Assembly (NCBI GenBank): GCA_019415505.1
Contig: DXZC01000022.1
Span: 1-20,417, forward strand
DNA: 20,417 nt
Direction of reading: 5' to 3'
DNA from: Peptococcaceae bacterium
GTDB lineage: Bacteria > Bacillota > Dehalobacteriia > UBA7702
Numbering within the stretch: the first letter of the stretch is position 1; every line of letters begins with the position of its first letter. The notes under the pieces are model-generated. The model was not told where the DNA came from and ran no database searches. It saw nothing but the letters and a program-made list of their open reading frames with translations. Positions 1 to 8,591 of the stretch are shown piece after piece. The position numbers and the translations under genes were made by a program.

Positions 1-2
1 AA

Positions 3-3000
3 ATTGTTCTGGAAAATGCCAATAATGTATTCGATGTAAAATTTGCCCAGAATACCGCCAGTGAGAACTTAGTGCAGTTAACCACCAATGGCTACGAAAT
101 TGCCTGGACCATGGTGGATATTAACGCCAATAAAGAAGTAGAAAATAAATCTGTCGACCCAGGGCTATATGAAGATGACCCTGCAATTCTGGAAAATCTC
201 ACTTCCGCAACGTTATATAGAAATGTTAAAAACGGTGTGGATTTACGTTATGATTTAGTGGGTACAGACCTAAAGGAAAGCATCCTCTTACATAATGTGA
301 ACTCTGAACGGGAGATTCAGTTCCGCATCAAAACAAAGGAATTGATTGCTAGCCAAGAAGATGAAATGGTGTTCTTTAAAACACTGGACGGCAGTTCCAT
401 CTACCAAATGGGCTCGCTCTGCATGTACGATTCTTACTTGGAGGAAAGTGAAGCTGTTACCTTACAGTTAACCACAGTTAAAAACGAGCCTAATGAACAT
501 GAATATATCATTACAATAACCCCTTCTGATCAGTGGTTAGACGATCCTGATCGCGAGTATCCTGTGGTTATCGATCCCACAATTTCCCTGCCTGCCAGCA
601 GTTATGCCTCGGATACCTATATTTCCTCGGATTATCCTACTAAAAATTATTGGAATTCTCCTACCTTAAAAGTAGGGATTAATTGTAAAAAGGGAACTGA
701 ATGCGAAGAGGGCAGTGATTGTAAATTTAGGACTGAAAACAGGGCTTTAATTAGATGGAACCAGCCAACGGCAATTAAAAGTTCCGACCGGGTGGTCCAT
801 GCGGAGTTTGGCTTAGCACCCTACCTTGGCGCCAACTTTAATCTTTTTACGCAGTTGGAAAGTTCCAAGGGCGCCCCGATTATTGAAGCACATGCCGTAA
901 CCGATTACTGGACCGATTTAAACGCCAAGTGGAATAATGCCCCGGGTTATGACAGCAAAATTACCGATTATGATTATCCCTGTACGAAAGGGAAATATGA
1001 TGCTAATAGTAGATGGTATACCTGGGATATCACAGAATTGGTGGACAAGTGGCATACCAAAGGCAACAACTATGGCGTAATGTTAAAGTATCCGGATTCC
1101 TATTGTAAATCTATGGCAGTAGCTTCATTCATTTCCAAAGATTACTCCAGCGTGGCGTCTCATCCCTTTTTGACCATTACCTATCTTAATATGACCGGCT
1201 TAGAGGATTACTGGACTTACCACAGTCAATCTGTGGGTTTAGCCGGCGACAGCTTTATTAATGATTACACCGGTAGTTTAACAACGACCTTTACCGACTT
1301 TTCCTTAGATAGCGAGCGTATGCCCTTAGCTATTACTCATGCTTATTCCAGCGATAACTATGATAAAGAACAGCCCTCCCTCAAGGTGGGTAAGGGCTTT
1401 ATGCTAAACGTACAGGAGAATCTGAAGCCTATCACCATTGCTAAGGAGCAAAAATATATTTATACCGACGGTGACGGCACGGAACATTATTTTGAAAAAA
1501 ATGATAAGGGCGTTTGGGTCGATGATTCCGGCTTGGATTTAACCTTAACCCTGAACAGCCCGTCCGGCTACAACACGATTTCTGATAAAAAGGATAATAA
1601 AAAACTGTTCTATAAGGGCGATGGCAGTTATCATCGGGACGGTTATTTATACCAGATTAAAGACGCCAATGGAAACTATCTGCAAATGTATTATGATGCC
1701 ACTAAATACCTCTATAAGGTATCTGATTGCAGTGGCCGTGATGTTATTTTATCCAACACCAATGGCCGCTTGACTAAAATGGACTTTCCCGATAAGCGGA
1801 GCGTTTCCTATAGTTATGACAGTAGTAGTCATCTTACCAAGGTTACTTATCCCGGTTCATCCTCGGTTAATATGCCCCAGGCCACTGGTTTTACCAATAT
1901 TGCCGAATATGAATATAATGACCAGGGCGTATTAAAGTTAATGCGGGACGTGCCCAAGCGGCTCTCTCTTTCCTATGAATATGAGAACGCTGTATCCTCC
2001 GCCACGGCCCCCACTAGGGTTAAAAAATATTACCTGAAAGATGAAACTGAAGACGCAATAACCAACGAACATACCATATCCTTTGGGAACCATACTACAA
2101 CCTACCGAGAGGTTAAGCCGAATCTGGGGCGCAGTGAAACCTTAGTTTTCAATAATATCGGGCAGACTATTTCCGCCCAGGACCAAGATGGTAATGCCCT
2201 CTATTTCAAACAGGGCGCAGCCGGCGGCGCAAAAAATAAAATTACCTTTGAGTCTAAAACCCAGCGTTCCAGTAAAAATTATCTGAAAAACCATAGTTTT
2301 GAAGCCAGTAGCAGCAGTATACCAAACTTTAACGCCTCTTATGGCACTGGAGACTCGGTGCAAGTGACTACAGGCAATGCCTTTATCGGCGGAAATAAAG
2401 CGCTCTTCACGAAATCAGCGGTAAATAACTCGGAAAGCGCTCTTACCCAGACAGTTACAGTGCCGGGGGGTCAATGTTATACCTTTTCCGCCTATGTTGA
2501 TACTGCCATTTCCAGTGGCGCCGGCGGCGCCTTCTTGGAAATTAAGCAAGGCAATACTGTAGAGCGCAAAGATAATATTATTAGTCCCAATACTTATGGC
2601 CGCCACTCTGTCACCATAGATTTAACTGCTTATTCCGCTAGTACGAATATAAATCTTACCATAAAATTTGGCTTGGTTGGTGCTGCGGGAACAGCCCGTT
2701 TCGATTGTTTGCAGTTGGATGAAGGGGAGTCTGTAAACCGCTACAATATTTTGGAAAACGGCGATTTTGAAGATACTACTGGCTGGACGGGTAATAAATT
2801 AAATAGCGGTAATCCCAGCGGTATCTATGACGCTCGTTCTTCTGCGGTTAAACATTCTGGCTCCTATAGTTACCAAATTAATGGTTCTCCTAAAGATAAA
2901 AAGTACATCACTACTGAAGTTACAGTTAACGGTAAGAAAGACGAGGGCCTGGTGCTGGGCTTCTGGCTGAAAAGCCTGGGCATTCCCGATAAAGATACCC

Positions 3001-6000
3001 AGAATGACGGCACAAAACAAAGCGTGGGGGCAACTTTGGAAATTGTGAATCCCAGCGGCGGAACGTCGAAATTCTTTAACCAGACTATTACGCCCACAAG
3101 TGATGATTGGCAATATATCTGTTTTGAAGGTATCGCACCCTTTGATTATTCAAAGGTCAAAATATATCTCAAGGTAAATTATAACGCTAACCTTACCTAT
3201 TTTGACGATGTGCAGCTCTATAAAGACTCCTTTGGTGAAAGTTTTAACTATGACGCCAAGGGCAATATTGTCAGCGTTGCCGATATGGCCAAAAACACGG
3301 AAAGTGTTGTCAACAACGGCAATAATGACTTAAGCTCCTATGAGGATGGTATGGGTAATAAATATAAGTTTATCTATGACGGTGGCAAAACCACTTTGAA
3401 ACAGCATAATGTTACCGAAGTCACCGCGCCGGATCAAACCTATACCGCCCTCGCCTATAACGGTTTTGGCGCTTTGCAATATGCAACCTGCTATCCCAGT
3501 GGCGGTGGGGATTTGGCGATTCGCACGGAAAAGCAGTATACTTATAAAACTGAAAACTATTTAACAAAGTCCATAGATCAAAGGGGCATTGCCACGGATT
3601 TTAATTTTGATAACGATACAGGTCTGTTACAAAGTGTTTCAGACCCCGGAGCCCCTACTTTTAAAACAAACTATACTTATAATCCTGATACCCAGAAGCT
3701 TACGGGAGTAGGGCATAGTCACTCTGATAGAAATGTGACCTATGGCTATGATAAAGAGCATTTAGCGGAAATAAATATTGTTGGTCATAAATACGGGTTT
3801 AGCCATGATACTAAAGGGAACCTTACTACAGTTAAAGACGGGGCAAACACCTTAGAGCAATATTCCTATCTAAACGGCCGTGATTTAGTGGATACCGTAA
3901 CTTATGGCAACGGTAATGTAGTGAAATCGGTTTACGATAACCAAGACCGCCTAATTGCCACTAAGGTGGGGTCTGATACCATTAATCGATTCTGGTATAA
4001 TTCCAGCGGCCTGTTGGGGAAATCTCAGTATGCTTTGGAAGGCAGCGCTGTTACTACAGAATATGAATATGACTTTGCCGAACGCTATGTCAGCTCCCAA
4101 AATTCCCGGGGCTTTGGTCTTTATAACATTACCTATGACAAAAACAACAACAATACCGGGTATAACGCATATTTAAGAAGGCCTAACGAGGTAAATCTTG
4201 ATTACCCCACCACCTATGAGTATAATAATGTTAATGAGCCAACTAAAATGAAGGCCAATACGGATAACTATATAAACTATAGTTATGATAATTTTGGCCG
4301 GGAAGCGACCATACATTACAATGTAACAGGCGCTAACGACTCCGCCGGTATTTGGGAAGCAAAGGAATATCTTAATGTAGACGCCACAAAAACCACCAAT
4401 ATGGTCTCTCAGGTGCGGCAACGTTTCAGCAGTTTAAGTTCTGATGCCGGTATAAAACCAGATTACACCTATTCTTTAGATTATGATGACAAAGGCAATA
4501 TACAGAACGCTGGCTGTGAAGATAAAGAGGGCAATTGGGATAACATTTTGTATTCATATGACTCTTTAAATCAATTGGTTTCAACTTTTAGTCTGAGTGA
4601 AGGAATCCACGAAATTAATTATGATGAAAGAGGCAATATTGATTCAAAAAGAGCAACTATGGGTATAGGTAATTCTTTATTTGAATCATATACTTACTCC
4701 AGTGGGAATCCAGACTTACTGACTAGATATAAGTCTGGTTCGTCTGAGCTTCTTGATGAATCAGCTACTAAAATCAAAGATTATACCTATGACGCGGTTG
4801 GCAATCCGACAAGCATTGTCACAACGGATTCTGGCGTGACAAAAACCCGTAATCTCACCTGGGAACAGGGGCATCAGGTAAAAAATATCACCGAAGGTTC
4901 GACCATAAACAACACCTATTATTACAATGAATCCGGGTTAATGGCTAAGGTCAAAAAGAAGGACGGTTCTACCATTGAGTATTATTATGATGATGACCAA
5001 TTAGAGTATGAAGAATACCGTAACAGTAATGGCACCTTAACCCGTATCCATAAGTATTTCTATGATAGCGACGGCCTTGTCCGCTATCTCGCTGTCAAGA
5101 CCAGTAATTTCCAAAATAGCGGTAATGCCAAAGTCTATGCTTACCTTTATAACGGTTTAGGTGAAATTACCGATTTAATTTATCTGGCGCCAACCCCCAC
5201 TAGAGCCGCTCACTATAGCTATAGTGTCTATGGTACTGTCACAACCACCAATTATTTGGATAATATCGGCGCCCTAAACCCCATACGCTATAAGGGCTAT
5301 TACTATGATAATGACTTAAAATGGTACTATACCCAAAGCCGTTATTACGACCCGGAAATATGCCGCTTTATTAGTCCCGATGATGTAAGCATACTCACGG
5401 AATCCCTGGGCTCCTTAACCGATAAAAACCTCTACGCCTACTGTGACAATAACCCCGTCATGCGCAAAGACCAAGACGGCGAGTTCTGGCATATTGCAGT
5501 TGGTGCAGCCATTGGAGCAGGGGTGGAGATTGCCAGCCAACTAATATCCGGCAAAAAATTTTCCCAAATAAGATGGGGAGCTGTTGGAATATCGGCAGCT
5601 TCGGGAGCCGTTACTGCGGCAGCAGGTCCTGTCGTTGGAATGGTCGCATCTGGAGTTGGAGCGGGAGGCGCAGATTATGTCAAGGAAAAAAGTTTGAAAA
5701 GTGCAGTGACTGCCGGCGCTGTTGGCGCTATTGCGAGTAAGGTCGGCGGAACAAAAGCAGATGCTCTTGTAAGTGGAAAATTAAAAAAGCCTTCTATTAA
5801 AAACCTCAAACCTACCTTTAATGCGAAGAAATCTAAGATAAAAGCTTTTTTCACTAAAAAGGGTTTTAAGTCTTGGACAAGAAAATATTTCTCCAGAAGA
5901 AAGACCGCCAGGTATCCTAAATCCAGGGCAAAATCCATTCTTAGCTCATGGTATAGCAGTAATTATCAAATAGTCTATAGCGGCAGCAAAAGGAGTCGGT

Positions 6001-6011
6001 CCAACAGATGA
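3..6011 (+). CDS. WapA/RHS-type YD-repeat surface toxin, 5' end outside the window
   Basis: The reading frame is open to the left edge, so the gene begins upstream. At least 2,002 codons are present; the first GTG in frame (72) has no role as a start. Visible order: a DNRLRE-like beta region (about 575-1190); an RHS entry region with a GxGF/W-like motif (about 1200-1430); YD repeats (about 1430-2260); two carbohydrate-binding-like beta-sandwich modules (about 2274-3230, each opening with an N-x-x-FE-type motif); further YD repeats (about 3235-5280); the RHS core end with RYYDPE and NLYAYCDNNPV (5282-5490); then a variable tip. DNRLRE plus YD repeats plus a C-terminal tip is the layout of WapA-like contact-dependent toxins, in which the YD repeats form a shell around the toxin. 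The junction reads KDQDGEFW instead of the usual DPxG. The tip (about 5490-6008) has a Gly/Ala-rich hydrophobic stretch, then a very basic tail with no recognised catalytic motif. The stop overlaps the next gene (ATGA). Confidence 0.93.
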   Translation: MVLENANNVFDVKFAQNTASENLVQLTTNGYEIAWTMVDINANKEVENKSVDPGLYEDDPAILENLTSATLYRNVKNGVDLRYDLVGTDLKESILLHNVNSEREIQFRIKTKELIASQEDEMVFFKTLDGSSIYQMGSLCMYDSYLEESEAVTLQLTTVKNEPNEHEYIITITPSDQWLDDPDREYPVVIDPTISLPASSYASDTYISSDYPTKNYWNSPTLKVGINCKKGTECEEGSDCKFRTENRALIRWNQPTAIKSSDRVVHAEFGLAPYLGANFNLFTQLESSKGAPIIEAHAVTDYWTDLNAKWNNAPGYDSKITDYDYPCTKGKYDANSRWYTWDITELVDKWHTKGNNYGVMLKYPDSYCKSMAVASFISKDYSSVASHPFLTITYLNMTGLEDYWTYHSQSVGLAGDSFINDYTGSLTTTFTDFSLDSERMPLAITHAYSSDNYDKEQPSLKVGKGFMLNVQENLKPITIAKEQKYIYTDGDGTEHYFEKNDKGVWVDDSGLDLTLTLNSPSGYNTISDKKDNKKLFYKGDGSYHRDGYLYQIKDANGNYLQMYYDATKYLYKVSDCSGRDVILSNTNGRLTKMDFPDKRSVSYSYDSSSHLTKVTYPGSSSVNMPQATGFTNIAEYEYNDQGVLKLMRDVPKRLSLSYEYENAVSSATAPTRVKKYYLKDETEDAITNEHTISFGNHTTTYREVKPNLGRSETLVFNNIGQTISAQDQDGNALYFKQGAAGGAKNKITFESKTQRSSKNYLKNHSFEASSSSIPNFNASYGTGDSVQVTTGNAFIGGNKALFTKSAVNNSESALTQTVTVPGGQCYTFSAYVDTAISSGAGGAFLEIKQGNTVERKDNIISPNTYGRHSVTIDLTAYSASTNINLTIKFGLVGAAGTARFDCLQLDEGESVNRYNILENGDFEDTTGWTGNKLNSGNPSGIYDARSSAVKHSGSYSYQINGSPKDKKYITTEVTVNGKKDEGLVLGFWLKSLGIPDKDTQNDGTKQSVGATLEIVNPSGGTSKFFNQTITPTSDDWQYICFEGIAPFDYSKVKIYLKVNYNANLTYFDDVQLYKDSFGESFNYDAKGNIVSVADMAKNTESVVNNGNNDLSSYEDGMGNKYKFIYDGGKTTLKQHNVTEVTAPDQTYTALAYNGFGALQYATCYPSGGGDLAIRTEKQYTYKTENYLTKSIDQRGIATDFNFDNDTGLLQSVSDPGAPTFKTNYTYNPDTQKLTGVGHSHSDRNVTYGYDKEHLAEINIVGHKYGFSHDTKGNLTTVKDGANTLEQYSYLNGRDLVDTVTYGNGNVVKSVYDNQDRLIATKVGSDTINRFWYNSSGLLGKSQYALEGSAVTTEYEYDFAERYVSSQNSRGFGLYNITYDKNNNNTGYNAYLRRPNEVNLDYPTTYEYNNVNEPTKMKANTDNYINYSYDNFGREATIHYNVTGANDSAGIWEAKEYLNVDATKTTNMVSQVRQRFSSLSSDAGIKPDYTYSLDYDDKGNIQNAGCEDKEGNWDNILYSYDSLNQLVSTFSLSEGIHEINYDERGNIDSKRATMGIGNSLFESYTYSSGNPDLLTRYKSGSSELLDESATKIKDYTYDAVGNPTSIVTTDSGVTKTRNLTWEQGHQVKNITEGSTINNTYYYNESGLMAKVKKKDGSTIEYYYDDDQLEYEEYRNSNGTLTRIHKYFYDSDGLVRYLAVKTSNFQNSGNAKVYAYLYNGLGEITDLIYLAPTPTRAAHYSYSVYGTVTTTNYLDNIGALNPIRYKGYYYDNDLKWYYTQSRYYDPEICRFISPDDVSILTESLGSLTDKNLYAYCDNNPVMRKDQDGEFWHIAVGAAIGAGVEIASQLISGKKFSQIRWGAVGISAASGAVTAAAGPVVGMVASGVGAGGADYVKEKSLKSAVTAGAVGAIASKVGGTKADALVSGKLKKPSIKNLKPTFNAKKSKIKAFFTKKGFKSWTRKYFSRRKTARYPKSRAKSILSSWYSSNYQIVYSGSKRSRSNR
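5282..5496 (+). repeat. RHS core-end direct repeat, copy 1 (in the active gene)
   Basis: This 215-bp segment encodes the last part of the RHS core and stops exactly where the variable tip starts. It is repeated at 6896-7110, offset 1,614 bp (a multiple of three, so the frame is kept). Only three mismatches separate the copies: 5312 T/C and 5387 A/C are synonymous; 5362 G/A changes Cys to Tyr. Confidence 0.97.
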
Positions 6012-6847
6012 TAAGGTTTATAAAAAAATGGTGGGATAAATTTGAAGATTGGATGTGGAGTGAAGAAGAAGATGAGGAAATATCGATAGAAGATTTAGTT
6101 CCCCCTGATTCTGGTCTGCAAAAAGTCTTATGGAATTTATCGGACGCCTTCGAGAACTGGGCAAAAAGTAAACGCCGCTCCCCATTTCTTGTGGAGTTCA
6201 TTATTCAAAATTTTATCTTGGCCTTCTATATGATTGTAGCGTTAGTGATTACATTATTGTGTTTTGGGGTCTACTATCTAATTGTTGGTTCCATTGATAA
6301 AGATTTTTTATTGGTCATTTTAATTCTTCTTGCCGCTCTTCCTTGTCTCAATTTGTTGTTTCAACTTGTATCTTGTCCAGTATTTTTATTATCGTTAATG
6401 GATAGAATTTTTAATGGCCGTACTAAGATTAGAAGGATGTCGCTAACGATTATTCGTCCCTTTATTATATCATTTGATAATTTTTATTGTGATATATTTT
6501 CTAGTCTTGATTATGTTTTTGACTACTTGCCTTGTCCCTGTAAGTTATATTATTTTCCGCTAGAAGATGAACATAAGCCCAAGACCTCTAAAGTTCATCA
6601 ACCGCCCTATTTTTACCAAGTTGAATTTAGACCGCGTGGTAAAGAGACAAAGTTCATTCGCTTCATAATGACACAGCCTAAATCCAATCTTTTTGACCAA
6701 CTCTATCAGTTAGAACCAACCATGGAATTCGAGGTGAGCTACCTCCGTTTCAGTAAATTACTAAAGGAAATACGTCCCATAGAAGGCTACGAATACGCCG
6801 AAGGCGTCCCCGAAATACTGAAACAAATAAATTCCATGTATCCCTAA
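6008..6847 (+). CDS. Probable immunity protein for the RHS tip (two-helix membrane protein)
   Basis: A 279-residue protein that I do not recognise as a named family. Its ATG overlaps the RHS stop codon (ATGA), and AAAAGGAG lies at 5988-5995, so it is translationally coupled to the toxin gene. An acidic N-terminal part (an E/D run near residues 19-29) precedes two hydrophobic segments, about residues 70-94 and 100-131; a soluble C-terminal half of about 145 residues follows. A gene immediately downstream of an RHS tip is normally the cognate immunity protein, and a membrane-bound one would suit a toxin acting at or entering through the membrane. The acidic N-terminus could face the strongly basic toxin tail. 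The DNA is more AT-rich than the RHS core, as is usual for exchangeable cassettes. The immunity role is inferred from position only. Confidence 0.75.
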   Translation: MIRFIKKWWDKFEDWMWSEEEDEEISIEDLVPPDSGLQKVLWNLSDAFENWAKSKRRSPFLVEFIIQNFILAFYMIVALVITLLCFGVYYLIVGSIDKDFLLVILILLAALPCLNLLFQLVSCPVFLLSLMDRIFNGRTKIRRMSLTIIRPFIISFDNFYCDIFSSLDYVFDYLPCPCKLYYFPLEDEHKPKTSKVHQPPYFYQVEFRPRGKETKFIRFIMTQPKSNLFDQLYQLEPTMEFEVSYLRFSKLLKEIRPIEGYEYAEGVPEILKQINSMYP

Positions 6848-6855
6848 CAAAGCTA

Positions 6856-6886
6856 TTAGCAGCGCCTAAATTTTAGGCGCTGCTAA
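6856..6886 (+). terminator. Perfect 15-bp hairpin at the boundary between the two RHS cassettes
   Basis: Perfect arms at 6856-6870 and 6872-6886 (TTAGCAGCGCCTAAA and its complement) lie 8 bp after the immunity gene stop and 9 bp before the duplicated RHS core begins. The hairpin is very stable but is followed by TATTAAAAAC rather than a T-run. It may terminate weakly, stabilise the mRNA 3' end, or mark a recombination boundary. Confidence 0.6.
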
Positions 6887-6895
6887 TATTAAAAA

Positions 6896-7110
6896 CATAC
6901 GCTATAAGGGCTATTACTATGATAACGACTTAAAATGGTACTATACCCAAAGCCGTTATTACGACCCGGAAATATACCGCTTTATTAGTCCCGATGATGT
7001 CAGCATACTCACGGAATCCCTGGGCTCCTTAACCGATAAAAACCTCTACGCCTACTGTGACAATAACCCCGTCATGCGCAAAGACCAAGACGGCGAGTTC
7101 TGGCATATTG
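6896..7110 (+). repeat. RHS core-end direct repeat, copy 2 (orphan cassette)
   Basis: Copy of 5282-5496 with 212 of 215 positions identical. Homology starts abruptly at 6896 (5' neighbours differ) and stops at 7110, right at the toxin junction. In the tip beyond it, only scattered similarity remains (for example ATATCCGG). Confidence 0.97.
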
Positions 7111-7286
7111 TGGCGGGTGGAGCAATTGGAGCGATAATCAATACATCCCTTACAATTGCATCGAATGTTATATCCGGTGAGAAATGGAATAAAAGAAATT
7201 CAGCATATTGGAGATCTACAAGAAGAGTAGTCAGGGTTAACATTGGTTATGGTATAGGACGCTACTTCTGGGGGAGAAAGAGATGA
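6896..7286 (+). pseudogene. Displaced (orphan) RHS tip cassette without a start codon
   Basis: The frame is open from 6870 to the TGA at 7284-7286 and encodes the RHS core end (RYYDPEIYRF, NLYAYCDNNPV, KDQDGEFW) followed by a new tip of about 58 residues. There is no ATG, GTG or TTG between the upstream stop (6867) and 7074, and no ribosome site before 7074, so it is probably not translated in place. The tip begins with a hydrophobic Gly/Ala/Ile stretch like the active tip (HIVAGGAIGA against HIAVGAAIGA) and then has a short basic Trp/Arg/Tyr-rich end (GYGIGRYFWGRKR). It is much shorter than the active tip, so it is either a small toxin or a truncated one. Such orphan tips next to their own immunity genes are known from RHS, WapA and CdiA loci as donors for toxin switching. 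Confidence 0.85.
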
Positions 7287-7295
7287 GGATGTGAT

Positions 7296-7799
7296 GTGGG
7301 AAATATATTAAGTTACATATATGAGTATATATTAAATTTTAATGCCTGGTATATCCTTTTCACAGAGAGGCTTGGTCTGGTTTATCTTATCCTGTTTATA
7401 ATGTCAGTTTGGGGTATGGAGGATTATTTGGGAACCCTTTACTCAGTCAAGAAGAGCGAAAAGGCTATGAAGATAATAGCCAAGCAATACAATATTATCC
7501 AAAGGTTCCTGCTTATACATTATTATCAAAATGTATATAAAAAGGTAGATAGACTCTATTTCAATTTTGTATATAAAGCGTATATATTCAATCTGTGCTT
7601 ATTCTTTATTTGTGTTTTATCAGTGATGTTAAGCTTGCGTTTTGCCGTATTTAACCAAATCTCATGCATTATTTTAATATTTCATGCGGTGATTATGTTG
7701 CTATCAATTATTATTGATTTTTTTGCAACCAGGTGTTCTCCTTTAGGAGGGCGTGAATATCGGGTAGAAGCAAAATATCGTGGTAAAAAGAACTGGTAA
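7296..7799 (+). CDS. Probable immunity protein of the orphan RHS tip (membrane protein)
   Basis: A 167-residue protein with a GTG start at 7296; an in-frame stop at 7284 excludes a longer form. AGGA at 7286-7289 is 6 bp upstream of the start. It begins 9 bp after the orphan tip stops, mirroring the arrangement of the active pair. Hydrophobic segments lie at about residues 26-44, 96-115 and 121-143, with a basic amphipathic stretch between the first and second. It is low in GC, rich in Ile, Leu, Phe and Tyr, and ends in a basic tail (KYRGKKNW). No family is recognised. By position it is the immunity partner of the displaced tip. It has its own ribosome site and could be made even while the tip is silent, if transcription reads through the hairpin at 6856-6886. 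Function is inferred from context only. Confidence 0.7.
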   Translation: MGNILSYIYEYILNFNAWYILFTERLGLVYLILFIMSVWGMEDYLGTLYSVKKSEKAMKIIAKQYNIIQRFLLIHYYQNVYKKVDRLYFNFVYKAYIFNLCLFFICVLSVMLSLRFAVFNQISCIILIFHAVIMLLSIIIDFFATRCSPLGGREYRVEAKYRGKKNW

Positions 7800-7830
7800 A
7801 AAAGGGGGGCAAAGGCCTTGGCCCTTGCCC
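7798..7830 (-). terminator. Likely intrinsic terminator for the minus-strand genes
   Basis: The stem is 7807-7815 with 7822-7830 (one A-C mismatch). Read on the minus strand it is followed by CCC and then six T (7803-7798). It lies between convergent genes, after the end of the minus-strand gene at 7894. Read on the plus strand there is no T-run. Confidence 0.5.
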
Positions 7831-7893
7831 TAAATCTGAGGTAAGAGTAATATGTTATGCTGTGACTTAAATAGGCTTTAGGTTAGTTGATAG

Positions 7894-8376
7894 TTAAGCC
7901 CAGCCCTGGTCACTAATGAGCCAGGGAGAATCCGCTGATTTTTTAATTAAAAGGTAATGATAATTCTCTATTCTTTGGTCGTCTTTAAAGTAATAGTCAA
8001 TGGTATAGGTGACTCTTACACAAGCTTTATCAGTCGAAGCAATGGACCCGGTTAAGCTGTTGGTAAAATCGGTTTCCTCCGTAACGTCTTCAATATTTTC
8101 TATGGTAACGTCTTTTACCAGCCAAAGAGAAGGCTGGGCATATTCTTGATTTTCAGCTTCCTGATACCTAAAACTGCTGGCTCCGTTGGCATTGCCCTCG
8201 CCATAATATCGCAAATAGGACTCCACAGTTTCCAGAGCTGAAAGCCCCGTAGGTAACTCCACCTCCGCGCCGGTATATATACGTTGCCTATTTATAACAC
8301 TAAAAACAATAATAGCGAGAATAGCCAAAATTATGATTCCTATTAGCCATTTCCGTTTATCATAGATTTTACCCAT
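7894..8376 (-). CDS. Membrane-anchored small extracytoplasmic protein, unknown function
   Basis: A 160-residue protein. The ATG at 8376 (MGKIYDKRK) is chosen because AAGGAGGG (complement of 8381-8388) sits directly upstream of it; an ATG 18 bp further up lies before this site and is less likely. Residues 1-9 are basic, about 10-28 form one transmembrane helix, and the rest (about 30-160) is predicted to lie outside the membrane. The soluble part starts with a helix (LSALETVESYLRYYGEGN) and ends in alternating beta-like strands with a final KKSADSPWLISDQGW. This pattern resembles NTF2-like/DUF4829-type lipoprotein domains, but I cannot assign a family. It follows the minus-strand membrane gene at 8592-9140 across a 215-bp gap and may be cotranscribed with it. 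Confidence 0.8.
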   Translation of the reverse strand: MGKIYDKRKWLIGIIILAILAIIVFSVINRQRIYTGAEVELPTGLSALETVESYLRYYGEGNANGASSFRYQEAENQEYAQPSLWLVKDVTIENIEDVTEETDFTNSLTGSIASTDKACVRVTYTIDYYFKDDQRIENYHYLLIKKSADSPWLISDQGWA

Positions 8377-8499
8377 ATTCCCCTCCTTGAACATTTCGCT
8401 TTATCGCGGGCGGAAAATGAAAGCCTTTGCAGCCGCATTGTAAAGCGTAATATCTTTTTCCTGGCTATTTTTTTGCTCAAATGTATCATATCCGGCAAT

Positions 8500-8528
8500 C
8501 CCCCAGAGGTAAAAATCTGGGGGTTTTT
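8500..8528 (+). terminator. Plus-strand terminator-like hairpin inside the minus-strand gene pair
   Basis: Arms CCCCCAGA (8500-8507) and TCTGGGGG (8516-8523) with an 8-nt loop are followed on the plus strand by TTTTT (8524-8528). No plus-strand gene precedes it. It may end antisense transcription, be left over from a lost gene, or act as a hairpin between the two minus-strand genes. Confidence 0.6.
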
Positions 8529-8591
8529 CATTATGCTTTCTAACGCCTCATAAGAACAGAGACCAAGCGGAAAACTGTGATTAATATCTTT

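Noticed and set aside
2142..5938. Several minus-strand and alternative-frame open stretches inside the RHS gene
   Set aside because: They overlap a well-supported RHS frame and have no recognisable domains or starts.
6896..7110. Insertion sequence or transposon end as the cause of the 215-bp duplication
   Set aside because: No transposase, terminal inverted repeats or target duplication were seen; the boundaries match the RHS core/tip junction instead.
7074..7286. Stand-alone gene from the ATG at 7074
   Set aside because: The ATG is inside the RHS core-end repeat and has no ribosome site; the frame is open further upstream as a startless tip.
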